The notes under the pieces were generated by a model, which worked only from the letters and a program-made list of their open reading frames with translations, was not told the origin of the DNA and made no database searches. A DNA stretch of 64,000 bases from assembly GCA_964496125.1 (NCBI GenBank), contig CAZBXE010000002.1:124001-188000 (forward strand), written 5' to 3'. The position numbers and the translations under genes are program-made. This DNA comes from CAZBXE01 sp964496125 (GTDB taxonomy: Bacteria; Chlamydiota; Chlamydiia; Chlamydiales; CAZBXE01). Every line of letters starts with the position of its first letter. Positions within the stretch are counted from its first letter, which is position 1. Of this stretch, positions 36,603 to 44,782 are shown piece by piece.

Positions 36603-38057
36603 ATGAAATATGCAAGCCCGCCCGGTGTGTTCGATATAGTGCCCACGGCTGAAAAAGAGCCTTGGCGTGAAAGCCATATTTGGTCCCACGTGGAGAGGAT
36701 CATCCGCGAAGTCGCCTCCGCCTTTGGCTACCGTGAAATCCGGACCCCCATCTTTGAAAAAACTGAGCTTTTTGTCCGCGGAGTCGGAGAGTCTTCTGAT
36801 ATCGTGTCAAAAGAAATGTATTCCTTCAAAGATAAAGGCGATAGGTCTCTTACACTAAGACCTGAAAGCACCGCTCCCGTATTAAGAAGCTTTATCGAAA
36901 ACCATATGGACCAAGAGGGGATAACTCAAAAACTTTTTTATATTTGCCCCCAATTCCGCTACGAGAGAAAGCAGGCAGGAAGGTACAGGCAGCATCACCA
37001 ATTTGGCGCCGAAGCGATTGGGGTTGCCTCCGTAGAGCAAGATGTAGAAATGATCGATATGCTCTTTACCCTCTATGGCCGCCTTGGATTAAAAGATCTC
37101 AAAGTCCAGATCAACTCTCTTGGCGATGAGGAAAGCCGAGTCACTTACAGAAAAGCCCTAAAAGAGTACTTGGAACCCCACCTTAAAAACCTTTCTGAGG
37201 ATAGCCAAAACAGATTTCAAAAGAATCCCCTACGCATACTAGACTCCAAAGACCCGGGCGATCAAGCGATTGTAAAAGAGGCCCCGACCTTACTGAATTT
37301 TTTAAGCAAGGCAGCACACCTTGAATTTGCTAAAGCGCAAAAACTCTTGGAGGCTCTTCACATCCCCTACGAAGTCAACGCCAAGCTTGTACGGGGCCTA
37401 GACTACTACAACCACCTCGTTTTCGAAGTCCAATCTCACGTCCTTGGCTCACAAAATAGCATTGGGGGTGGAGGACGCTACGATGGCCTCTTGAAGGAGT
37501 TGGAAGGCCCCGCCCTGCCTGCCTGCGGCTTTGGCTCAGGTATTGAAAGAATTATCCAAACCATGATCGCCCAGGAAGTTCCCCTTCCTGAAAAATACCA
37601 TCCTACGCTTTTCCTGATTGCGCTTGGCGATCAAGCAAGAGAATACGGATTCAAGCTTACTCATAGTCTTAGGCAGCAAGATATCTCCGTACACATGGAC
37701 TTTACGGATAAGAAACTAGGGAAAGTAATGCAAGCAGCAGATAGCATGAAAGCCTCTTTTGTGGTCGTCCTTGGAGATAAAGAAATTGAAACAGGAAAGA
37801 TCGATCTCAAAGATATGAGCACTGGATCAAGCGCCTCTGTCTCCCTTCAAAACCTCCCTCAGATACTCGAGTGGGAACAAAAGCGGATGGCTCTTACCGA
37901 TGTCTGGGATGAAATGGCAGCCCCCTTTAGCGAGGAGATTGCCGATTATTTCATGAAAAAAATGAATGATAGCATCGACCGCACAGCTGCTGCTACGCGA
38001 AAAATTGCAGAAAAACTCAAAGAAATGTCTTCTTACTTAGAAGATGAAGAAACGTAA
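36603..38057 (+). CDS. hisS: Histidyl-tRNA synthetase
   Basis: Class II aminoacyl-tRNA synthetase (484 aa). Motif 2 region FYICPQFRYERKQAGRYRQHHQ, His-specific segments LVRGLDYYNHLVFEVQS and GGGGRYDGLLKELEGP, and motif 3 CGFGSGIERIIQ are present. The anticodon-binding domain ends near residue 425; about 58 further residues (from QKRMALTDVWDEMAAPF to SSYLEDEET) form a helical, charged tail not usual for HisRS. It is 14 bases upstream of aspS; the hisS-aspS pair is chlamydial. Confidence 0.96.
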   Translation: MKYASPPGVFDIVPTAEKEPWRESHIWSHVERIIREVASAFGYREIRTPIFEKTELFVRGVGESSDIVSKEMYSFKDKGDRSLTLRPESTAPVLRSFIENHMDQEGITQKLFYICPQFRYERKQAGRYRQHHQFGAEAIGVASVEQDVEMIDMLFTLYGRLGLKDLKVQINSLGDEESRVTYRKALKEYLEPHLKNLSEDSQNRFQKNPLRILDSKDPGDQAIVKEAPTLLNFLSKAAHLEFAKAQKLLEALHIPYEVNAKLVRGLDYYNHLVFEVQSHVLGSQNSIGGGGRYDGLLKELEGPALPACGFGSGIERIIQTMIAQEVPLPEKYHPTLFLIALGDQAREYGFKLTHSLRQQDISVHMDFTDKKLGKVMQAADSMKASFVVVLGDKEIETGKIDLKDMSTGSSASVSLQNLPQILEWEQKRMALTDVWDEMAAPFSEEIADYFMKKMNDSIDRTAAATRKIAEKLKEMSSYLEDEET

Positions 38058-38071
38058 GGAAAACGCCCTCG

Positions 38072-39862
38072 ATGGACTACCGACGCACCCATAAATGTCA
38101 CGTCTTAAGAAAAGATCACATTGGAGAAACCGTCACACTGAGTGGTTGGGTCAATCGGCGCCGCGACCATGGCGGCATCATTTTCATCGATTTAAGAGAC
38201 CGATTTGGCATCACACAGCTTGTATTTGATCCTGAAAAAAATGAAGCCTCACACAAAGAAGCAGATAAGCTTCGTTCTGAGTGGGTAATCACTGTAAAAG
38301 GAAGAGTCTTCTCAAGAGGGGAAGGGATGTCTAACCCTAAACTCCCTACAGGGGATATTGAAATTTTTGTCGATACTATGGAAATCCTCTCAAAAGCAAA
38401 AACTCCTCCTTTTTCGATCTGCGATGAAATGATTGAGGTCAATGAAGAACTCAGACTGACCTACCGTTACCTCGAAATTCGAAGAGGCGATCTCGCTAAA
38501 AACCTAGTTATGCGCCATAAAGCAATGCAGGTCATTCGCAAGATCCTAGCAGAGCAAGATTTTATTGAAGTGTGCACCCCCATCATGGCAAAGTCAACAC
38601 CTGAAGGTGCTAGGGATTACCTTGTCCCCTCAAGGATAACCCCGGGTACCTTCTATGCCCTGCCCCAGTCACCGCAGATCTTTAAACAACTCCTTATGAT
38701 AGGAGGCATGGATCGCTACTTCCAAATCGCACCTTGTTTTCGTGACGAAGATTTACGTGCAGATAGACAGCCCGAATTCCATCAGATTGACCTAGAAATG
38801 AGCTTTGAAAGACCAGAAAATTTGCAAGCCATCCTCGAAAAAATGATGAAAAGCCTTTTTGGAGAGTGTCTTGGCGTCGATGTTCCTATCCCCTTTAGAC
38901 GTCTACCCTACAGTGAATGTTTAGAAAAGTATGGATGTGACAAGCCTGATCTTAGATTCGGGATGGAACTGAAGACAATTGATGATATTGCAGAAAAGTC
39001 AGAATTTTCTGTCTTCCAAGATGTAATTGCAACAGGTGGCACCGTGAAAGGGTTCTGCGTACCAGGAGGGGCTGACATCTCCCGTAAGGGCATCGATGAT
39101 TACACAACCTTTGTAGCCCAGTTTGGCATCAAAGGTCTTGCCTGGATGAAGCTTCAAGATGAAGGTCTGTCTTCGAGCATCGTGAAATTCTTCCCAGAGA
39201 CGCAGCAAAATGCACTAGTTGAACGCTTCAACATGAGAGTTGGTGACCTTCTTTTCTTCATTGCTGATACAAAGGAAAGGACAAACCAAAGTCTAGATCA
39301 TTTGAGACGGTTTGTCGCCAAAACAAGGAAAATGATTCCTGAGGGAAAGTATGAGTTTCTTTGGGTGACCGATTTCCCCATGTTTGGCTACGACTCAAGG
39401 GAAGGAAAAATCGAAGCTTTGCACCACCCCTTTACCTCCCCACATCCTGACGATTTACATCTTTTAGACTCTAATCCGATGTCAATGAGATCGCTTAGCT
39501 ACGATCTAGTCCTAAACGGGTATGAGCTCGGGTCCGGATCGCAGCGAATTCACAACCAAGACCTTCAGAAGAAGATCTTTGAAGTACTACGCCTCACCGA
39601 CGAGGAAATTAAGCAGAAATTCGGATTCTTTATTGAAGCACTCACCTATGGCACTCCACCCCACTTGGGAATGGGTCTCGGTCTAGATAGGATCGTTATG
39701 CTCCTCTGCAACACAGACAACATCCGCGATGTAATCGCTTTTCCGAAAACGCAGAAAGCAGCAGACGTAATGATGGACTGCCCCTCAAAGGTGGAGAAGA
39801 AGCAGCTGGATGAACTTAAAGTCGCAGTCCATGACCGCAACCTTCCCCTTGCGAGCCTCTAA
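38072..39862 (+). CDS. aspS: Aspartyl-tRNA synthetase
   Basis: Class IIb synthetase of the bacterial type (596 aa). N-terminal OB fold: VTLSGWVNRRRDHGGIIFID. Catalytic motifs: motif 2 FQIAPCFRDEDLRADRQPEF, motif 3 GMGLGLDRIVMLLC, and the bacterial insertion (GAD) domain around residues 300-410. Probably non-discriminating, as Chlamydia uses GatCAB to make Asn-tRNA, but that is not shown here. Confidence 0.97.
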   Translation: MDYRRTHKCHVLRKDHIGETVTLSGWVNRRRDHGGIIFIDLRDRFGITQLVFDPEKNEASHKEADKLRSEWVITVKGRVFSRGEGMSNPKLPTGDIEIFVDTMEILSKAKTPPFSICDEMIEVNEELRLTYRYLEIRRGDLAKNLVMRHKAMQVIRKILAEQDFIEVCTPIMAKSTPEGARDYLVPSRITPGTFYALPQSPQIFKQLLMIGGMDRYFQIAPCFRDEDLRADRQPEFHQIDLEMSFERPENLQAILEKMMKSLFGECLGVDVPIPFRRLPYSECLEKYGCDKPDLRFGMELKTIDDIAEKSEFSVFQDVIATGGTVKGFCVPGGADISRKGIDDYTTFVAQFGIKGLAWMKLQDEGLSSSIVKFFPETQQNALVERFNMRVGDLLFFIADTKERTNQSLDHLRRFVAKTRKMIPEGKYEFLWVTDFPMFGYDSREGKIEALHHPFTSPHPDDLHLLDSNPMSMRSLSYDLVLNGYELGSGSQRIHNQDLQKKIFEVLRLTDEEIKQKFGFFIEALTYGTPPHLGMGLGLDRIVMLLCNTDNIRDVIAFPKTQKAADVMMDCPSKVEKKQLDELKVAVHDRNLPLASL

Positions 39863-39900
39863 GCAAAAGCACATCTTTTGAGCGAATCTATCCGGATAGT

Positions 39901-39919
39901 ACACCCAAAGGTGTTTTTG
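39901..39919 (+). terminator. Possible terminator after aspS
   Basis: ACACC-CAAA-GGTGT followed by TTTTT, about 38 bases past the aspS stop. The five-pair stem is short, so it is only a candidate. Confidence 0.4.
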
Positions 39920-39937
39920 AAAGATTGTTTCGCTATC

Positions 39938-40094
39938 TGTTTCTACCTGCACACATCAGGCTTTCAATTTTTGCCTGCCTGCATCGCTTAAGAAAATCAT
40001 ACCTAGCATGTTAACGGTATACACAATTAAAATGAAGAATTGGTTTTCGTGCCCGCGCCCGTGCCCATGCCCTTGCCCGACTTTATTTAACTAA
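39938..40094. repeat. Degenerate pieces of the palindromic element plus a GTGCCC-rich repeat
   Basis: 39938-39989 resembles the left interior of the MITE-like element (GTTTCTACCTGC, CTTTCAATTTTTGCCTGCC). After an unrelated stretch, 40017-40094 has a terminus-like GTATACACAATTAAAATGAA followed by the array GTGCCC GCGCCC GTGCCC ATGCCC TTGCCC and GACTTTATTTAA. The second piece matches the region at 47022-47085 in inverse orientation. With copy C next to it, this 340-base gap between aspS and copy C is a repeat nest and holds no protein gene. Confidence 0.7.
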
Positions 40095-40203
40095 CTCTAC
40101 GTACTATGTGCCTTAGCCAATTTTGTAAGCATTGCAACAATACGCAATATCAATTCACGCCCTTTTTTATGCTGTTCTTCTTCAATCAATCGTAGACGAA
40201 TAC

Positions 40204-40377
40204 ATATACACAAATAAGCTGAAAAGTTGGGAATATGCCAAGGAGGCGCTCTCAATTTTTGCAAGCTTAGCGTCGCCGAAGAAGCTAAGGTTAAAAACCT
40301 TAGCAATGCAGGCGGGCAAAAATTGAGAGCTAGGCCGACGCAGGCAGAAACCAACCTTTCAGCTTATTTGTGTATAT
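40204..40377. mobile_element. MITE-like palindromic element, copy C (inverted twin of copy A)
   Basis: 174 bp. The reverse complement of this copy equals copy A (12449-12622) at every position but one (an A/G difference in one terminal repeat). This implies recent movement or gene conversion. Its right end lies within the 3' end of the minus-strand gene at 40359 and supplies its last codons and stop. Confidence 0.92.
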
Positions 40378-40895
40378 ATTTGCCCCCCGTCCCAGATTTC
40401 TTCTTTGAGGATTGTAAAATCACCATGCTCATTCACTTCATATTTTTTGCACATAACAGGGCGTAGCGTCGCATCGTAGAGGATGACACCATTAAAGGAA
40501 TCTCCTCTTTTTGTGCTATGCATTTTGTGTGTGGAGAGAAGAGTTCCTTGGGGCGATCTCATTTCACACTGTGTACAAAAGTTTCGATCAAAAGACCCAA
40601 TTTCTATCAGGATAAGACGATCGACGGCATCCCTAATCAAAGAAACGCATGTAGTGCCCGTTTCTTCAATCACAGTGCGACGCCAGACCATCTGATCTTG
40701 TGGGGTGAGCTTGCGAAAGTCGAGAAGGGAGGAGTCGTAGATGATTGCGACAAATCTTGTATCCTCATATTGTTCAATCGATATCCTCTTTCTATACGGA
40801 TCCATGACAATTTTGAAACCAGTCTTATCTTTTTTTTGCGTTCCGCGCGGCACGCCTTGCTTCCAGATGTAATCGGCAAATAACTCTTCCATCAA
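40359..40895 (-). CDS. Hypothetical protein truncated or capped by element copy C
   Basis: A 178-residue soluble protein, no family recognised. It has no signal peptide or membrane helix. Recognisable features are only a CxxC (FCTQCEMRSPQG) and a beta-rich C-terminal half (FNGVILYDATLRPVMCKKYE). The final residues IYTQIS and the stop TGA come from the terminal inverted repeat of copy C, so the native end may be lost. It is divergent from ogt, with an 10-base gap between the two starts. Confidence 0.55.
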   Translation of the reverse strand: MMEELFADYIWKQGVPRGTQKKDKTGFKIVMDPYRKRISIEQYEDTRFVAIIYDSSLLDFRKLTPQDQMVWRRTVIEETGTTCVSLIRDAVDRLILIEIGSFDRNFCTQCEMRSPQGTLLSTHKMHSTKRGDSFNGVILYDATLRPVMCKKYEVNEHGDFTILKEEIWDGGQIYTQIS

Positions 40896-40905
40896 TCTCC
40901 AAAAG

Positions 40906-41388
40906 ATGTATCATAGCAGCGTGAGAAAAAAGGAACTACCCATTCTTGTTGTTTTTAGTGCAAAGGAGCAATCTATTGTCAAAATAGAGCTTTTTGAACA
41001 CTCTACCTTTGCCTGGCAGCTTGAAGGAGGCGACCCGATTTTAAAGGAAAAAATCGTTTGTTGGCTAGATGAGTACTTGTCTGCCAGGGAGCCCCAAGTT
41101 ACCCTACCCCTTTTTTTACCCCCTAGACCACGATTTATCGAGGCAGTCCAAAAAACTCTTACTACCATTCCCTTGGGGAAGACTCTTTCCTACGAGAAAT
41201 TGGCCCAGCTTGCCGGAAACCCGAAGGCGGCAAGAGCTGCCGGGACGGCCTGTGGCAAAAATGACCACCCACTGGTCATTCCTTGCCACAGGGTCCTGCC
41301 AAAAGCAGGGGGTATCGGGGGCTTTGCCTATGGGAGAGAGATAAAAAGGCGCCTTCTTTGGCATGAAATTGGCGTGTCTCTAAAGTAA
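40906..41388 (+). CDS. ogt: Methylated-DNA-protein cysteine methyltransferase
   Basis: Suicide repair enzyme for O6-alkylguanine (160 aa). The active-site motif is intact: VIPCHRVLPKAGGIGGFAYG with the acceptor Cys. The DNA-binding helix-turn-helix region IPLGKTLSYEKLAQLAGNPK precedes it. A GTG-based start near 40920 is also possible. Chlamydia carries an ada/ogt-type gene near pheT and a MORN-like gene (recalled); here those lie 7 kb away. Confidence 0.93.
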   Translation: MYHSSVRKKELPILVVFSAKEQSIVKIELFEHSTFAWQLEGGDPILKEKIVCWLDEYLSAREPQVTLPLFLPPRPRFIEAVQKTLTTIPLGKTLSYEKLAQLAGNPKAARAAGTACGKNDHPLVIPCHRVLPKAGGIGGFAYGREIKRRLLWHEIGVSLK

Positions 41389-41402
41389 AAAGGAGGTGTG
41401 TC

Positions 41403-41573
41403 ATGTCAGAAAAAGAAATTTTGAAAAAGATCGCCTTACTCGAGACTGTTCATGACCATCTCACTACCGAAAGATCTTATTTGAATAGTATATTAATATT
41501 AGCCGGTTTTCCCAAAGGTTTGGAATCAGTTAAAGAAGTAGCTCTTGAAATGCTGAATTCTCAAGACGAATAA
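41403..41573 (+). CDS. Small coiled-coil protein, triplet member 1
   Basis: A 56-residue protein preceded by a strong AGGAGG Shine-Dalgarno nine bases before the ATG. It begins MSEKEILKKIALLETVHDHL and has the family core Y-hydrophobic-GFPKGLESVKEVALEML. It is homologous to the two genes that follow. The N-terminal half is helical with a heptad-like pattern. It lies 14 bases after ogt. Function unknown. Confidence 0.7.
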   Translation: MSEKEILKKIALLETVHDHLTTERSYLNSILILAGFPKGLESVKEVALEMLNSQDE

Positions 41574-41664
41574 TTTAATTAAAACATTATAACCTTCTTT
41601 ATTTTGCCTTAACAGAAATATACTTTAATTATTGCCATCTAAACTAAATAAAGCGGGAACAAGG

Positions 41665-41832
41665 ATGAATAAAAACCAGTTTGTTGACGAGTTAGCAAAG
41701 TTGGAGTTTGTTAACGATCAATTACTTGCTGAAGTTACGTATGTGGATTTCTTACTAAGGAGCCTTGGCTTTTCAGATGGGATTTGTACCCTCAAAGAAG
41801 CTGCTCTTGAAGTGTTGGAGGGTTCAGACTGA
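41665..41832 (+). CDS. Small coiled-coil protein, triplet member 2
   Basis: A 55-residue paralogue of its neighbours: MNKNQFVDELAKLEFVNDQL, YVDFLLRSLGFSDGICTLKE, AALEVLEGSD. An AAGG motif precedes the ATG. The pattern LE..N..L..E..Y.D.L.R..GFS.G....K..A.E is shared with member 3. No enzymatic motif. Function unknown. Confidence 0.68.
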   Translation: MNKNQFVDELAKLEFVNDQLLAEVTYVDFLLRSLGFSDGICTLKEAALEVLEGSD

Positions 41833-41883
41833 CTGGCATGCCATTTGCTCCTTAAGAAAGGTAAGGAACCAAAGGGGGGCGTC

Positions 41884-42081
41884 ATGGAAAGGGAAGAGCT
41901 AGAGAAAAAAATAGAACAACTTGAAATAGCAAACCGTGAAATTACCCTGGAACTTTGTTATTATGATAAACTCATGAGATTGATTGGGTTTTCTCAAGGT
42001 CTAAGTTCAGTGAAAGCTTCGGCTAAAGAGATCGCAGCTGGTAAAAAGCAGGGGAAAGCAAACGATTGGGACGATTTTTAA
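41884..42081 (+). CDS. Small coiled-coil protein, triplet member 3 with acidic Trp tail
   Basis: A 65-residue paralogue: MEREELEKKIEQLEIANREI, then YYDKLMRLIGFSQGLSSVKA. Unlike members 1 and 2 it ends with a basic stretch (GKKQGKA) and the tail NDWDDF. An acidic Trp tail also ends the proteins at 35050 (DNDWDW) and 46511 (SDTDWD). The ATG follows a GGGGGG-rich ribosome-binding region. Function unknown. Confidence 0.68.
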   Translation: MEREELEKKIEQLEIANREITLELCYYDKLMRLIGFSQGLSSVKASAKEIAAGKKQGKANDWDDF

Positions 42082-42105
42082 TTGCCAACCTGTTACCTTA
42101 GGGCA

Positions 42106-42894
42106 ATGAGTAAGCTCAAAATTTGGAAAGAGACCGAAGAGAAGTGGAATAAAAGCGCAGTGGAGGCGTGCGAAAAGATGCCTCTGAAGTCACTGAAGTT
42201 TCTGCCTAAGATGGTGGGCATTACAAAAGAAACAGCAAGGTTTCTTCGTTTGAAGAGCCTTTATTGGATGTGGGCAAAGGATACAAGAGGCGAGATTCGA
42301 AGGGGCTTTTTGAAAGCCCCTTTTCTTTATGTAAAAAGGTATCTTAAATCTTTCTTTAGCCCTAAGCCTTTCCATCGTCAGGGGGATTTCTTCTACTATT
42401 CTCTGACAGGTGAAGAAGAGTTTAGGAGCCGTATCAAACAGCCAGACACTCTATTTGTCTTAGGGTTTTCATACTGTCATAAACCTTTTGAGTGTCCATC
42501 TGGGAGATTTACAGACCAGTGCATTAGAGATCCTAGAAATCTTGTTTGCCGCCAGTGCTTTATTGGCAAATGCCTTACAATGATCCAGGGGAGGAAGGCT
42601 CATATTCTCCAAATCCCTACGGTGCATTACGTAGGAGCCAAGATTTTAGAGCTTATGGAGAAACACAGAGAGAAGAAAATCCTTTTCCTTATTACTGCGT
42701 GCGAGATGACTTTGCATATGTTTGCGGACTTTGGAAACATGGCAGGCATTTCTGGGATTGGGGTGCGCTTAGATGGACGTATCTGTAATACGATGGAGGC
42801 GTTTGCCTTGTCAGAAACGGGGGTGAAGCCAGGTCTTACAGTGGTGCTTGGTGAAACGCAAGAACGCATGCTCTCCCTTCTTTACGAAGTGTAA
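42106..42894 (+). CDS. Cys-rich conserved hypothetical protein
   Basis: A 262-residue protein, not recognised. The ATG giving MSKLKIWKETEEKWNKSAVE is chosen over an upstream in-frame ATG that abuts the previous stop. Six Cys fall in residues 124-156 with spacing C-x5-C-x8-C-x8-C-x2-C-x4-C (segments SYCHKPFECPSG, VCRQCFIGKC), which suggests a metal or Fe-S site. The C-terminal half is alpha/beta-like (KILFLITACEMTLHMFADFG). It is convergent with trhO, 31 bases apart. Confidence 0.6.
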   Translation: MSKLKIWKETEEKWNKSAVEACEKMPLKSLKFLPKMVGITKETARFLRLKSLYWMWAKDTRGEIRRGFLKAPFLYVKRYLKSFFSPKPFHRQGDFFYYSLTGEEEFRSRIKQPDTLFVLGFSYCHKPFECPSGRFTDQCIRDPRNLVCRQCFIGKCLTMIQGRKAHILQIPTVHYVGAKILELMEKHREKKILFLITACEMTLHMFADFGNMAGISGIGVRLDGRICNTMEAFALSETGVKPGLTVVLGETQERMLSLLYEV

Positions 42895-42925
42895 ATCACA
42901 GAAGAATGGCAAAAAGAAAGGAATC

Positions 42926-43903
42926 CTATTTTTTTGTGGAGATATCGCAGCACTGGATCTCTTGTTTCGATGTCCCATAGTGGTACCACTTGCGGAAGGG
43001 CTTGTGCGGCTGCTGGTGGTGATAGGGACGGATACGAGCGCCTTCTGTACACTCTTTTTTGCAGCATCCCTTTTTTTCTTGGAGGCAACTTATGCAGGAA
43101 AGAAAAAGCGTATTGCAGTCCATGTTTGCGCAATTGTAGTACATGTCTGTCGGCGCGCCACAACAACTGCATTTGCCGATGACCTCTGTTTCCTCAGGGC
43201 TAATGGGCACAGTCATGCGGTCATCAAAGACAAAGAGCTTGCCTAGCCAATGACGGCTTCCTTCTTTTTCCCCGTAGTTGATCACCCCGCCTTCCAATTG
43301 GAAGAGCCTCTCAAATCCGCTCTCTTTGAGAAGAGAAGAGAAAAGTTCGCACCGTATACCGCCTGTACAGTACATGAGGACTTCTGTCTTTGTAGGATCA
43401 GCACGCTCCTTTAAAGAATTTGCATATTCTTGGAATTCTCGGAATGTGGAACAGTTGGGCAGCTCTGCACCAGCAAATCTTCCTACTTCCCATTCGTAGT
43501 CGTTGCGTACATCGATCAGGATATAATCCTTTTCCGATTCCAACTTCTCTCTCCACTGTGCAGGGGAGAGATATTCCCCCCTTTTGCTAAGGTCAACAGA
43601 TTTATCTAGCGCGACAAGCTGCTTTCTATATTTCACAATGCATTTAGGGAAGGCGTGTTCATGATATTCTTGGATCTTAAAGGGAAGATTTTTTGTTTGC
43701 TCTCGGCTCCTCATCCATTCCATGTAAGCAAGGGCATCTTGTTCTTTTCCACTCATCTGAGCGTTGATGCCCTCTTCAGATATATACATCCTGCCGAGAA
43801 GGTTCCACTTTTGACACATTGATTTTTGCAGGATTACCTCTTCCTTAGGGTCTTGGATAGGGGCAAAAGAGTAATAGGAATAGACGAGATATTTTTGATT
43901 CAT
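42926..43903 (-). CDS. trhO: tRNA uridine-5-hydroxylation rhodanese protein
   Basis: UPF0176/YceA-type protein (325 aa), which hydroxylates U34 of certain tRNAs. It has the N-terminal UPF0176 domain (YSYYSFAPIQDPKEEVILQ, RMYISEEGINAQMSGKEQDA), a rhodanese domain with ILIDVRNDYEWEVGRFAGAE, and the active-site Cys in VLMYCTGGIRCELFSSLL. A C-terminal Cys-rich zinc-like segment (CSCCGAPT, CISCLQEKKGCC) is present. Confidence 0.92.
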   Translation of the reverse strand: MNQKYLVYSYYSFAPIQDPKEEVILQKSMCQKWNLLGRMYISEEGINAQMSGKEQDALAYMEWMRSREQTKNLPFKIQEYHEHAFPKCIVKYRKQLVALDKSVDLSKRGEYLSPAQWREKLESEKDYILIDVRNDYEWEVGRFAGAELPNCSTFREFQEYANSLKERADPTKTEVLMYCTGGIRCELFSSLLKESGFERLFQLEGGVINYGEKEGSRHWLGKLFVFDDRMTVPISPEETEVIGKCSCCGAPTDMYYNCANMDCNTLFLSCISCLQEKKGCCKKECTEGARIRPYHHQQPHKPFRKWYHYGTSKQEIQCCDISTKK

Positions 43904-43987
43904 GCTGTCGAGTCTACCAAAATTCCCAATAAATTTCTAGATTTCTTGGGACAAAAGATGTAAAATGCGCTAAACGGAGGAAAAAAA

Positions 43988-44311
43988 ATGACAAAGACTG
44001 TATTGCACCTAGATGATGAAAACTTCACAAAGACAATCTCTACTGGTATCACCCTTGTTGACTTCTATGCCGATTGGTGTGGTCCTTGCCGCATGATGGC
44101 TCCTATTATTGACGATTTGGCACTAGAGCTAGAAGGGAAGGTAAAAGTAGCGAAGCTAGACATTGAAAGAGCGCAAAAGACAACTTCTTCTTTGAATGTT
44201 ACTTCGATCCCTACTGTGATTATCTTCAAAGATGGTAAGGAAATGGATCGCGTCATTGGCTTAAAAGATGGGGATAGCCTAAAGCAGCTCTTGACTAAGG
44301 CCGCTAGGTAA
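43988..44311 (+). CDS. trxA: Thioredoxin
   Basis: Redox protein (107 aa) with the active site DFYADWCGPCRMMAP and the cis-Pro segment TSIPTVIIFKDGKEMDR. A GGAGG Shine-Dalgarno precedes the ATG. Its 3' end overlaps the convergent trmL gene by 33 bases. The trxA/trmL/mip group is also found in Chlamydia. Confidence 0.96.
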   Translation: MTKTVLHLDDENFTKTISTGITLVDFYADWCGPCRMMAPIIDDLALELEGKVKVAKLDIERAQKTTSSLNVTSIPTVIIFKDGKEMDRVIGLKDGDSLKQLLTKAAR

Positions 44312-44755
44312 GCAGAAGTTTTGCTGTCGCCAAGCTTCGTAGACCCCGATTCCGACGGAAGTCGCCAGATTTAAGCACCGAACCCCTGGAATCATGGGAA
44401 TTTTTATAAAGCGGCTTGGCCATCTCTGAAGACAAAAAGGGGGCAGCCCCTTGGTCTCTGAGCCGAAAATAAGAAGGTCATGTTGAGAGAAGGTGGCTTC
44501 GGTGTGCCATTTTGCCGCTTTACTCGAGAAGAAATGCAGCGAACCTTCACTTTTTTCTAGAAATTCATTTAAATCAGGAACCACTTGCACATCGACACCA
44601 TCCCAGTAGTCAAGACCTGCACGCTTCAGATGTTTTGAGCTAATGCTGAAGCCAAGGGGCTCTACGAGGACAAGCTTAGAGCCGGTAACGGCACATGTAC
44701 GTAAAGCATTCCCTGTATTTTGTGGGATTTGCGGTTCAACTAAAACAACGATCAT
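44279..44755 (-). CDS. trmL: tRNA (cytidine/uridine-34 2'-O)-methyltransferase, SPOUT family
   Basis: YibK/TrmL-type SPOUT methyltransferase (158 aa) acting on the wobble base of tRNA-Leu. Motif 1 QIPQNTGNALRTCAVTGSKL, motif 2 LIFGSETKGLPPF, and the knot motif 3 IPMIPGVRCLNLATSVGIG are present. It lies 27 bases downstream of mip on the same strand, in the order expected for Chlamydia. Confidence 0.93.
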   Translation of the reverse strand: MIVVLVEPQIPQNTGNALRTCAVTGSKLVLVEPLGFSISSKHLKRAGLDYWDGVDVQVVPDLNEFLEKSEGSLHFFSSKAAKWHTEATFSQHDLLIFGSETKGLPPFCLQRWPSRFIKIPMIPGVRCLNLATSVGIGVYEAWRQQNFCLPSGLSQELL

Positions 44756-44782
44756 AGAAGCAAGCAGTGGGGGAACTAGACG

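Noticed and set aside
42882..43246. Open frames antisense to trhO
   Set aside because: Shadows of the Cys-rich C-terminus of trhO.
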